Of a DNA stretch of 64,000 bases, positions 54,211 through 64,000 are shown in pieces (position 1 is the first letter of the stretch; each line of letters starts with the position of its first letter). The notes under the pieces are model-generated. The model was not told where the DNA came from. It was given only the letters and a program-made list of their open reading frames with translations, and did no database searches. The DNA comes from Otatea glauca. Lineage: Eukaryota; Streptophyta; Magnoliopsida; Poales; Poaceae. The position numbers were made by a program, and so were the translations under genes. Location of the stretch: NCBI GenBank assembly GCA_036346275.1, contig CM070720.1:9029278-9093277 (forward strand). Direction: 5' to 3'.

Positions 54211-57119
54211 ATGGATCCCTCTCAGGTATTCATCCCGATCCCAAACAGCAATGACCAATTCTATCTAGGTTCAGTAGGAAATCTAGAAGCCGATTCAGTA
54301 ATAAATGAAGAGATTCCTCGTCTACCTCTATCGGCTATGGGATATAATATAGAGGGTTGGAGTAAGAGCTTCAGAGCTTAGCCGATAGCGCTCAAGGGAT
54401 GGAGATCATGGTACATTCGCGTAGCAGCCCAAAAGAGGGGTGAATGGGAAAAGATGGGCATAGCCGAATGTCTTCCCCTTTCTTTAGCCGATCCAGAGGC
54501 CAATGAGCCCTTAGTGGCCACGGCTTGCTATTTCTGGTCGGATACCTTCAATGCTTTTGTATTCCGCACTGGTCTTGTCGGCCCAACTCTTTTGGACGTA
54601 GCCCAACTGTGCTACTTAAGACCTGATGAGGATCAAGTGTTGGCTTATAGTGCCAAGCCCAAGTACAAACTTATCAAATCCAAAGGTGAAGGATGGGCTA
54701 AATATATCAGAAATAATAATAAGGTTAATGGGCTGGTATCGGATGAAGAACATGTCGCTTTTTTGAATCTTTGGTTAGACCGATTTTTGTTCTGTGGCGC
54801 TTCCCTGGGACCAACTCGGGTATACCAAACCATAGCAGAGCAATTGATAGAAGGTCATCGACTAGCACTTGGAAAAATGCTTCTAGGGGCAGTCTACCAG
54901 ATGATGCACATAATAAGATGTCGACTTTTCACTGGTTTTATGAGTTTTATTGTCGGCAATGTTGGGAGACCACTCTGGTTTATTTAGATTTGGCTGTATT
55001 GCTTGTTTAGCCGATCTTTTGAGCTGAATCCTTCTGAAGACATGGCGTTCCCTCGCGAAGATACTCTAGAAGTCATGGTGCCTCAGTTCACAGCTAGCCG
55101 ATCGTATGGTGAGAGATTCATGATGTGCTCTGGGAATGAGACAAAAGTGACCCCCATCGGCTCTAAGAAATATTTATCATTCTTTCTTCAGCTTGACAGT
55201 AATGAATTCAAACAGAATGATTTCTTCAGTTATACAAGCACAGCCGATTTTCCATGGCCTTCCTTCCTTCACTTAGATGCCGATAGTGCTCTAATGCAGC
55301 AAGATACATTGGATTTGTTTAAGCTTTTTATTTCGCCAAGTATTTTGCACGTTGGTCTTCACACAAGGAATCGGACTTTTCAACCTTCATACGAATTCTA
55401 CAGTCCGTCTGTTTATGCTAGACAGTTAGGCTTTGGTCAGGTTATTCCGAGTCTACCACTACTCGATCGGCTTCAACCAAGAGCCAGAGTCTGTAATGCA
55501 GTCGCGGCTAACATTGTCCTTGAAATAGCCGATAAGCTTCAGATCAAAGACTTGCCGCATTTTATACTGAACACTCATCGGTCAGAACGCTTTTCTTCCT
55601 GGTGGCTATCTATCACAGAGGCACTTTACTCTAACAAGTCAATGTCGGCTATTATCAATGAGTTTTTTCCAAATCTTTCCGAGCCGACAGTAGACACTAA
55701 CAGCGATTCAAGCGACGAGACTAACTCTGCGGGGTATACTAATACAAGTCTTGTAGATATCGATAAGGTATCGGCTTGAATAATTTTTCTTTTACACATT
55801 GATCTTGCCAGATACATTTTCTAATCTCCTCTTATCTTCTTTCTGCAGACTAAGGCTGCTGGCAAGAAACTTGCTTCTGGCCAATCGGGCAGTGGCCAAG
55901 TCAAAAGGCCACTCCAGTCGACTGGCCTTACTGGGTACACCTCAGGTACCCTAGGGATTCATAGTCCGTCTTTGTCGGACATTGAGAAAAAACAACCAAG
56001 TAAGTATAACACAATCGGTCATTATTTCTTTTGATTTTTATCCAATTAATCGTTAGCCGATCATATTTTCAGAAAAGAAGAAAACAAAATACACCAAGGC
56101 TCCTGCGAAAAGGGGATCCAAGCCACAAGAGCAGAGCGGCGAGAGTTGCCACATGCGTTGGCTACTTCAGAGGTAAATAATCGTACTTTTTGTTAAGTGA
56201 CTTATATCTCAATGCATTGGCTTACCCTTCTTTTTAGTTCTTTTAGCCGACGCAATCAGCTCTAGTTGCGAAGATCTTGGCCGATCTTCCCAACATTTCA
56301 TCTGCACCTTCTCCACCACGGTCGACTCCAACAGTTTCGATCACCGACCTGCCGGAGCTCTCTGACCCGACAAATCTGTTGGGCTTTTCCTTGGCCGATC
56401 TTGATGATCCAGAGATCTTGGCCACCAACGACTACGACGCAGAGATCAGGAAGATCCTTGAAGTTTCAAAGGAAGCGTCGGCTGCCATCACCTCTGCTCC
56501 AGGCATGAAAGAGAGGCTCAACAAGCTCTTCGATTTGGTGATGCAGCCTGAGTCGGAGATCTTGGCCAACAACCAGCAGATTAGAGATGCCATAGCCGCG
56601 GTAGAAGCCGATCTGCCTCCAGAAGCCATGGAAGCTCTCCTCAATGTCTGCCACTTGGACGAGAGAAGGTCTGAAGTGGAGGCAGCTCAGGCAAGGATAA
56701 CGCAGCGTGAGGCTCAAGAAGCCGATCAAAAAATCTTGGACGAGCTCGTCACTAACGCCAAGGCTAAGAAGCAAAAATTCGATGCCAACACTGAGCTGAT
56801 AAAGACCACGAAGAACTCCATCAGCAAGCTTGAATTGACCAAGAAGTCCCTTATAGAGGAGTTGGCCAAGACAGAAAAATTAATCATAGAAGGCCAGCAA
56901 ACACTTGAGAAGACTTCGTCGGCTATTAAAGACCAAAAGCTAGGCATTGCGATGGCCGTGGTTGGTGTCAAAAAACAGATGGCCAAGGTGGTGCCAGTGC
57001 CAGGAAGCGCAAAAGAAGACGATCGCATCATTGACGAAGTTCAATGTGTGATCGCAAAGGCCGCAGGTGCCTTGTCGGCTTTGGGCGCAACTCTTCCAGG
57101 CTCAGGCATCCAATATTAA
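54211..57119 (+). pseudogene. antisense accessory gene of Tat element 2, PMD-like plus coiled coil, spliced
   Basis: The ATG at 54211 (MDPSQVFIPIPNSND) opens one frame through 55767, interrupted only by TAG at 54379-54381 and TAG at 54985-54987. The segment FWSDTFNAFVFRTGLVGPTL followed by LDVAQLCYLRP is the plant mobile domain signature. RLQPRARVCNAVAANIVLEI lies further on. Introns with good borders are 55768-55848, 56000-56072 and one from 56173 to about 56246. The last exon (to 57119) encodes a Lys/Glu-rich coiled coil (about 56480-57000). The gene lies opposite to pol and ends about 220 bp before the integrase end. The domain differs from the PF04195-like one in Tat element 1. Function is unknown. 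Confidence 0.75.
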
Positions 57120-57329
57120 TTTCTGAGATGTAAAACTTTGTCGGCTATTTTTTGGAAATACTTATCTGAATATCTTGTAACTCTTTTATAATCGGCTGTT
57201 TAACCGATTTTAAGTTTACTTTCCCGTAATTTTATTTCTCCTTTAAGAGTCTGCAATCTTTTTAGCCGATTAACAGCACTGTGTTAACTTGGCCTTCAAC
57301 GCAATTCGCAGTCGGCTATGCTCCAATCC

Positions 57330-58357
57330 AAACGCTAGGATAGTATCTCTTTAAGTATTTACCGTTAATTGCCTTAGGCAAAACATGCCCTTCTAATGTT
57401 TCTATTATGTACGAATTTCCACCGACTAGCCGATTAACCTTGTATGGCCCTTCCCACGTAGGTGACCATTTTCCGAATCGGCTATCTTTCGAACCAACAG
57501 GCAGTATCGTTTTCCATACTAAATCGGCTTGATTGAAAGATTTAGGCATGACCTTTTTATTATATGCCTTTGCAACTTTGATTTTATTCCTTTTAAGCCG
57601 ATCAAGCGTAGACAAACGTAACTCTGCCAATTCATCCAAGCTATCGACCATCAAACCGTTATACTCCTGAGCCGACAAACCATTTTGCCTGGCTACTCGT
57701 ATAGACTCTATGTTGATCTCCACGGGTAAAACGGCTTCTTGACCATATACCAACTGGTAAGGTGAAAACTTCGTTGCTCCGTGATAAGCTAGCCGATACG
57801 CCCAAAGTGACTCCGATAGGGTTGAGTGCCAATTCCTTGGTCTTTCATCGATTTTTCTTTTGATCAACTTAATTAACGTTTTGTTAGACAACTCGGCTTG
57901 TTAGTTAGCCTGAGTGTAATGTGGGGATGAGTTCAATAATTTAATCCCCAGACTTGTCGCATAACTCTGAAATTCATTAGACATGAAGACCTTGATCGGT
58001 CGTGATTGTTTGCGGTATTCCAAACCGATGGACAATATGTTCATTAACAAAACCGATTGCATCAATACTGGTCACTTTCTTAAGCGGTATAGCTTCAACC
58101 CATTTAGAGAAATAATCGGTCGCGACCAAAATAAACTTGTGGCCTTTACTCGAAGCAGGAAATATTTGGCCGATTACATCTATCCCCCAACCTCTAAAAG
58201 GCCATGGCTTGATAATTGGGTGCAAAGCCGATGCCGGTGCTAGTTGTATATTGCCAAACTTCTGACAAGTCTGATATCCTTTATAATATTTGAAACAAAG
58301 CATTGTCGGCCAAAAATTACCTGTTCGTCTAAGCATCCATTTCATCTTATGAGCCGA
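57330..58357 (-). pseudogene. integrase of Tat element 2
   Basis: 58345-57977 contains WGIDVIGQIFP (first Asp), FSKWVEAIPL and GIPQTITTDQG (second Asp). 57891-57316 contains NKTLIKLIKRKIDERP, FSPYQLVYGQEAVLPVE and the C-terminal GPYKVNRLVGG and LPKAINGKYLKRYYP. The segment with the catalytic Glu (about 57890-57970) is interrupted by a stop (TAG near 57901), and 58346-58348 is also a stop, so the gene is broken. Confidence 0.85.
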
Positions 58358-59110
58358 TTAGTGAGATCCGCAAATACCTTCATGTACTTCGCCCATTGCC
58401 ACCTGTGCCTCTTCAGTTCCAAGACATCTCAACAGCAAGCCTTCCATCGTCTGATAATACAATGTGTTGTCCATAACAATGTACTTTAAAGCTTGTTGCC
58501 TAATCTTGCGTTCTGTCGATTTAGATCGGTCGATCAGGTAATTCTTTATTTGCGTTCTCCAATCCACAATATCTATGCACATGATGGCTTTATCTATAAA
58601 TTCGGTTACCTGATATCGGCCAAAGTATTTGTACCCTGATGCCTGTTGAATTAAGGCATTAGCTCTATCGTTCAATTCTCGAGGGATATGACCGATAGAA
58701 AATGATGTAAATGAGCCGATAATCTCGAAGCATTGTTCCAAATATTTCAGCAGCATTTCGTCTCGGTATTGGTATTCTCCTTTTATTTGCTGTACAATCA
58801 ACATTGAATCCCCCGTATGCCTCAATAGCACTCACTCTGATGTTTTCTAACAACTGCAAGCCCTTGAGCAATGCTTCATACTCCGCCTGGTTGTTTGAGC
58901 ATCGACTATTTAATCGAAATGCAAATTCAAAATTATACCCTTTGGGTGACATGAGCACGATACCGATTCCATCACCTTCTCTGCACACCGACCTGTCAAA
59001 AAACAATTACCAAGGGGCTACAGATACCAAATCGATAGCCGTATCATGCCCTGTTATAAAATCGACCAGAACTTGTCCCTTAACTGCTTTAGCCGATTCG
59101 TAAATTAGGT
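58358..59110 (-). pseudogene. RNase H and integrase N-terminal region of Tat element 2
   Basis: 59006-58665 contains MFFDRSVCREGDGIGIVL and NNQAEYEALLKGLQL, the RNase H Asp and Glu motifs. 58831-58358 continues with HIPRELNDRANALIQQASG (late Asp) and GEVHEGICGSH, part of the integrase HHCC finger. A frame change near 58800-58830 separates the pieces. Confidence 0.8.
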
Positions 59111-59129
59111 CAAACTCTACTAAGGCATA

Positions 59130-59555
59130 AGCCTATTTGCCAAGTCGACCTCGCAAAATTGGAGCTGATAACATATATTTTATAACATCGGTTTTATAGA
59201 CCACCTTACAAGCCGATGCTAAAATATAATGTCTTAGCTTTGTACATGAGAAATACAAAGACAAACATAATTTCTCAATGAAAGGGTACCTGACTTCAGC
59301 ATCAAGTAGGCGTCGGCTCAGATAAAATATAACCCTTTCCTTACCATTGACTTCTTGTGCTAAAACAGATCCGATAGTTTCCTCCTCGGCCGATATATAT
59401 AACCTGAAAGGAATCCCTTTTTCTGGCGCGGCCAAAACCGAAGGATTAGCTAGATATCCTTTGACGTTGTCAAACGCCTTTTGCTGATCTATTCCCCACA
59501 CGAATTCTTGATTATCCTTTAATTTTAACAGTGGGGTAAAAGCACGAATCCAACT
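59130..59555 (-). pseudogene. RT/RNase H tether of Tat element 2, truncated
   Basis: The frame gives FVWGIDQQKAFDNVKGYLAN, RLYISAEEETIGSVLAQE and VIFYLSRRLLDAEVRYPFIE, the typical gypsy RT thumb and connection. Upstream, IRAFTPLLKLKD is readable back to about 59555, where similarity stops abruptly; the catalytic YVDD part is missing. Confidence 0.85.
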
Positions 59556-61236
59556 GGAGAAAATTAAAATAATGTTTAGCCAAGAATATTTTATTTGGGT
59601 TCTAAAAGTCTCAAAGTATTTCTGAGGATTTTCTTGGATTTTTCCTAATATTTTATTGCCTTAAACAAATTAATTTAATTATCAAATTTATTTTTATTTG
59701 AAAACTTTGGAAAATCGAGAAATAGTACTGGGTCAGAACGCTAAAGGCCCAGCCCATTAATCAAATCGGCCAGCTCACCCGTATGATGGAATCTTTACAT
59801 CGGATCAATGTTGAGCGACCGGATTCGATTGGGAAAACCCTAGTTCTAGAATCCGTTGGATTGTACGCGTGTGCGGTTGAGATCGGGTTTCGCCCGAGTA
59901 ATCGCAACCATTGTTGCTGACACGTGTATGGTCATGAGGTTTTGTCTTCGTGTGTCCGTGGCGGACTCTGGTTTGAGTTCTTCTCCGCACCGCCATGGAC
60001 GCCTTCTCCGTGTCGTGATCATCTTGGTCTCTTCGGGCAATAAGAAAGGGGTAAGGGCTGCGAGTAGATCCAACCAATCAAAACCCTAGGTTAGTTCGTC
60101 GAGGTTAGTTTCACGTTTAGTGGAATTTTGAGGTTTTGCCGAGCAACTTCGCTGAGGAATTTCGTCAATTGTTCCGTCGATAGAACGTCTTGGAGCTCAT
60201 TGGCGGCACCGCTAGCTTCGTCTCGACGAGTTGTAGGCCGTGCGCTCGTTGGAGTCGTAAGAGGACCAGTGGAACACCATCGCCACTGTTGAATCGAAGT
60301 TGCCGCCGCTTTCGTCGCTGTCTCCATCGTTCTGAAGCCCCAAGTGAGAAACCATCAGCGTCAATAGATGCACGGCGACAAGATCTACGCGTTAGTGTGC
60401 TTCATGTTGGCCGGCGATGACCCTAGGGCTTCGAGCACCACTGTCCCGAGTGGCATGTCCAGGGAGTTGACATGTGTCAGCCACATTTACTTGATCTACT
60501 GCGCTGTTGTCCGCATGGTAGATCTGTCAGCAATGCTACGTCAGCATTAGCTGGGACCGCATGTCAATGAGGGTTCACCTTGGTAGACCGGGTGCACCGT
60601 AGACCGCTGCTAGTTGTTGGACACGGTCCATGGACCGGTGGACACGTGTCAGCACCGGGGCAATGATGATGTTAGCTAACACAATAATTAGTATTTTCCA
60701 GTTCAAAAATAATTCAAGAAAATATGATTTTCCAATTTTCTTATTTTTATGACTTTTGAATCTTTCCAAAGCCCATTCTTCCTCACACGAGCTCTGATTG
60801 AGGCGATTCAAATTTTTAAAAATTTGTAAAATTGAGATCTATTTAATTATGATTTTTATTTTATTTTTTAAATTTGTTTGCTCTCTATTTTAGTATTTAT
60901 TTAGTATTCTTTCTTGTTACGCGTAAACGTAGAAGTGCCCGGAGCATCCAAGAAGGAATCGTTGACTTAAGACTTAGGTCCAGAGCAAGAACAAGGGCTT
61001 TTCTAAGACAAGTTGTGCTTTGATCATGTTGAACCCAATTTATAAAAATTACTATATTGATTTACATGATTGCATATTATTTTGTGTGTATAACTGTTTC
61101 AAAATAGATTGGAATTTAGTTAATCTACCCAATTGAATTATACCCTACCTTGTCATTGTTAGTGTTATGCCCTTGAGAAAATCATTTAGATGATTGTAAC
61201 ATGACTATGTTTATGAATAGGAGAAAAAAGAGACGG
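59556..61236. other. non-coding stretch between retroelement pieces
   Basis: No supported gene. 59800-60430 is moderately GC-rich with short frames on both strands and no domain. 60680-61230 is AT-rich. The junction at 59555/59556 marks the truncation of Tat element 2. Confidence 0.4.
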
Positions 61237-61769
61237 TGTGGAATATAAGAACCCGGGTACCCTCATGACAAGCCCAAGAGGGAGGCCCAGAAGATACTCC
61301 CCGTGTCAGGCCCCACTGCCGTGCGCAAGGGGACATATCCTAAAGGAAGTTGAACTTATATTTAGATATGATAGATACGGTTGTAATCCGAGTCGTTAAT
61401 AGGGTAGATAAAGATGTAAACTCTATCTTGTAACCGACTAGAATCTTGTAACCGATCGGAATCTTCAAACCGATCAGGACTCTGTAAGCCGCCCCACCCC
61501 CGCTATATAAGGGAGAGGGCGGGCAACAACAGGGGGATCTGATCATCCAAGCATAGAGCAATCAAGCCATAGAGCATAGAACACCTCATATCGCCCAGAG
61601 CATATTGTGCTTTGAGCAACCCCAGATCCAAGAGATCCATATAATCCCAGCACACAGGATTAGGGTATTATCTCCTCCGCGAGTGCCTGAACCTGTATAA
61701 ACCCCTTGTCTTGTGTGACCATCGAGTTTGAGATCGAGCGCCTACCCCATAAATTCATTGCCGACTACA
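61237..61769 (+). repeat. LTR-like sequence (solo or fragment)
   Basis: The stretch runs TGTGGAATATAAGAACCCGG ... CCGACTACA. It contains a TATA box (CGCTATATAAGGGAG near 61502-61516) and the U5-like words GATTAGGGTATTATCTCC and CCTGAACCTGTATAAACC common in grass gypsy LTRs. No matching 5 bp duplication is seen, so limits are provisional. Confidence 0.55.
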
Positions 61770-62262
61770 AAAGTTGATAGACGGCAAGCATGAAACAAGA
61801 AGACTAGGGCACAGCGTAGAAATGGGGCATTTTCGGAGTATGCGTCGGCTTCGAGTTTTATAAGAAGTCCGATCTCCAACAGCTGGCGCCGATTACTCCT
61901 CAACAGGCCCGCCGGGACTTTCGGGCAAGGAACGCGAAGCGCCACGGTCGCGTCCCTTCGGCTTTTTCTGTTCGAGAATGCGAAGCATCGCATCCCGTGT
62001 CCCTCATCCCCCGTGTTAGGACACGAGGTGTCGTGAACTGTTTCCTCGACTACTCCGCAGGAAATCAAAGCAGCAGAGCCCAGGCGTCCTCGGGCATGTT
62101 TTCCGATTAAAGACCCGAGAGTTTCCGGGTGCGATCACATCGAAGACCTCTGGGAGGTCCCTAGGCGAAAGATCAGGCTCGAGGGCTTCCGAGCTCGGCC
62201 AAGGAGCCGATCCCTCCTCAAAAAACATCAGACTCAAGAATGTCCCGAACTTCAGGGTTGTC
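61770..62262. other. internal retroelement remnant
   Basis: CAGCTGGCGCCGATTACTCC near 61879 resembles the primer-binding region next to grass gypsy LTRs. The open frames on the minus strand (61742-62068, 62016-62345) show no domain. Confidence 0.4.
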
Positions 62263-63000
62263 CCTTGAGCCTCGGGGGCTAGCTGTCGGGATCGGTACCC
62301 TCGCCACGTGTAAGCATCCCCCCGGGTCTCGTGGCAGTTTCCCACGAGCTCGGGGGCTTGCCTCTGACCTAGAGGGTGCTCTCCCTTAGCCCGGGCTCGG
62401 GCCCAGCAAGCTCGGGCTCGAGCGCAAGGATAGGGACCCGGCTCGACCTCAAAGCCACGACCTCACACCTCCCGGGGTAAACGGCATTTGTAATAATTTG
62501 TATATCTCATGTAAGAACTGTCCCCTGCGTGGGAATCAATGCGAAACTTGCCCCTGCGCGGGAACTAGGACCAAACAACCCCCGTCAACTCCCAACGACT
62601 ACCGTCATCTCTCAGCGACTCCTGTCGACTCACCACAGTCACCTGACGTCAGCTTCGCAACCAGGTGGCGCGAGCTCCCAGAGGGCTATAAGAAGTGGCC
62701 CCCCAGAAGAGGAGAGGAGGAACTCTCAGGCCAGAACGCTTAGACCTTGAGAAGAGGTGCTCCCGCTTGTATTCTCCCACCGAGCTTCATATACATCTTT
62801 CGCCTCAGGGCAAGACTGGAGTAGAGCTGTTACCCGACCTCGAGGGCTCGAACCAGTATAAACCTCATGTTCATCGCTTCTTCCCCAATATACATCCCGC
62901 GATGCGCACCATTCCCGAATGAGCACAACCTCGGGCCTCACCCTCACGCGATCTACTCACATCCCCCACCTCTGTGGTCGGCGGTTCCGATTGTCTACAG
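62263..63000 (+). repeat. polypurine tract and 3' LTR-like sequence
   Basis: GAGCCTCGGGGGCTAGC precedes TGTCGGGATCGGTACCC at 62284, the usual polypurine-to-LTR transition on the plus strand. The LTR contains a TATA-like GGCTATAAGAAG (about 62682) and the U5 word AACCAGTATAAACC. The right limit is uncertain; it may end near TTGTCTACAGACA at 63002. CTCGGG/CCCGAG words are frequent. Confidence 0.6.
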
Positions 63001-63002
63001 AC

Positions 63003-63276
63003 ACATACCCCATGTAGATGCGGCGCTCACCGCTCTGCAGTCGAAGACACTCGAACTTATGACTGCTTAACCTGTCTTGCAACTTCTTACATGCTTAGCA
63101 TGGTAAAGAGCCACCATCCGGACTTGGACCTTTCAGGACTAGACGACAGATTAGTGTGTGAGGCGAGTGAAGCTGCCGATTACATCGAGTCCTTTGCAGG
63201 CCTTTTCGAGAGGTTCATGGCCGGATTGGAGCTATCACTTAGAGATGATGATGCCAACCAAGGTCCTTCGGCCTAA
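63003..63276 (+). pseudogene. C-terminal exon of a third Tat-type antisense ORF
   Basis: The frame ends KSHHPDLDLSGLDDRL...SFAGLFERFMAGLELSL and a stop at 63274-63276, preceded by a possible splice acceptor (CTTACATGCTTAG|CATGG near 63100). The acidic and hydrophobic C-terminus resembles the ends of Tat accessory ORFs. The N-terminal part is missing, apparently replaced by the LTR to the left. Confidence 0.5.
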
Positions 63277-64000
63277 CCATGCCTGATGTAAAGATTGACA
63301 CTTTTCTTGTTACTGCGGTCTTTAATGATAGTACCATTTAATCTGCTTGTCTATCGTGCTTTGTCTACTACTTCCTTGTCGATGAAATAGAGTAGCACAA
63401 GTAGATGCAAACCCGATTTTAGCACTCATAGATCCTCAGTAAGCGACGTCACAGCCGAATGCATGCCTGATGGTATTTACACACAATGCTAGAAAAAACT
63501 TCCGTTAAACGACTTAGCCCCCCAGCACACACTCAAAAAGGCCATACACAGCATAAATGCTATATACATTGAGTAGAACACTGCACAACTTTTGCAAGCC
63601 TTCATCGATCATGCGACTTAGACTCTGTAACGAAAAAAACTTGCCGAGCGACGCATGTAGAATCAACTAGAGGTCTCGTCTCCCACCGGCCGCTAAGCTT
63701 TAGATGTCTTACAATCTGATGCTCGTATGCGTGCAGGATAGAATTACTCATTGCCGGATTCAGGCATGGGCACACTTTATTTTTGTTTACTAACATGCTA
63801 AGTGCGCAACCGAGTAAATGCGTGCAAAAAATCGCATGTTCCAGAGATAAAGAGAAGATTGTGCTACTATGCCTTGCTCGATAACTGTATCGACTAGAAA
63901 ACAGAGACCAAATAAGATACAAGGTTACCTGTAGCCCCCGACTCCTTACTCGATGATGTGTCATTGGGTAAATAAGGTACAATATCTTGATGTAGCCCCC
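63277..64000. other. retroelement 3' spacer, runs off the window
   Basis: Non-coding. It contains GTAGCCCCCGACTCC (63934) and GTAGCCCCC at the very end, which read on the minus strand are GGGGGCTAC, the polypurine-type word of grass gypsy elements. The minus-strand frame 63602-63982 has no domain. Confidence 0.4.

Larger units (their letters stand above)
53259..59555 (-). mobile_element. second Tat-lineage gypsy element, truncated inside RT
   Basis: The left end is the 3' LTR (53259-53879), followed by a polypurine tract, a plus-strand antisense gene (54211-57119) and minus-strand pol (57330-59555). Homology to pol stops near 59555 within the RT tether; most of RT, protease, gag and the 5' LTR are missing. 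The LTR, antisense gene and pol all carry a strikingly frequent AGCCGAT/ATCGGCT word. Base composition is AT-rich, unlike Tat element 1. Confidence 0.82.

Overview
The window reads as nuclear DNA of a grass, most likely Oryza or a close relative. The evidence is a long intronless PPR gene with the steep 5'-to-3' fall in GC typical of grass genes, a Stowaway/mariner-type CTCCCTCCGT terminus, a Pack-MULE, Helitron termini, and Tat-lineage Ty3/gypsy elements that carry an intron-containing antisense ORF. I see no tRNA, rRNA or CRISPR array. All calls come from reading the sequence; no database search was run.

Layout. 1-1087 is non-coding with a cluster of an inverted 11-mer (597-860). 1093-15409 is a structurally complete minus-strand Tat-type retrotransposon with a CGTAT target duplication, two LTRs, decayed gag-pol, a spliced antisense gene (about 4.8-7.9 kb) and a 13 x 82 bp tandem array. 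15472-18716 is a 3.2 kb nonautonomous mariner-like candidate full of foldbacks and chimeric repeats; it ends about 200 bp before a PPR gene (18912-21692). 23.1-31.4 kb holds a Helitron 5' end, a gypsy fragment, a Pack-MULE with a GH17 glucanase fragment, and a RanBP1-like fragment. 31.8-35.8 kb is a decayed Ty1/copia element. 36.4-37.1 kb is a MITE-like unit. 38.37-45.64 kb is a Mutator-like element (MULE) with a transposase and a plant-mobile-domain (PMD) gene, both broken. 46184-50293 is an eight-exon minus-strand gene for a C-terminally membrane-anchored P-loop GTPase-like protein. 53259-59555 is a second Tat-type element truncated inside its RT; its antisense gene carries a PMD-like domain. 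61.2-64 kb is further LTR and antisense-ORF debris.

Only two host genes look intact: the PPR gene (RNA-binding, probably organellar) and the GTPase-like gene. Nearly everything else is transposable-element sequence.

The most interesting pattern is that each large element carries its own short motif, scattered in both orientations through LTRs, non-coding DNA and coding DNA alike: GGTCGG/CCGACC in the first Tat element, GCCGAT/ATCGGC (about 40 copies in 6.3 kb) in the second, a CTCGGG-type motif in the third, and a palindromic TTCGCCAAA..TTTGGCGAA at both MULE ends. Each of the first three also encodes or abuts an accessory antisense ORF. This suggests, as inference only, element-specific DNA-binding accessory proteins that recognise their own element, by analogy with VANC anti-silencing factors of VANDAL MULEs.
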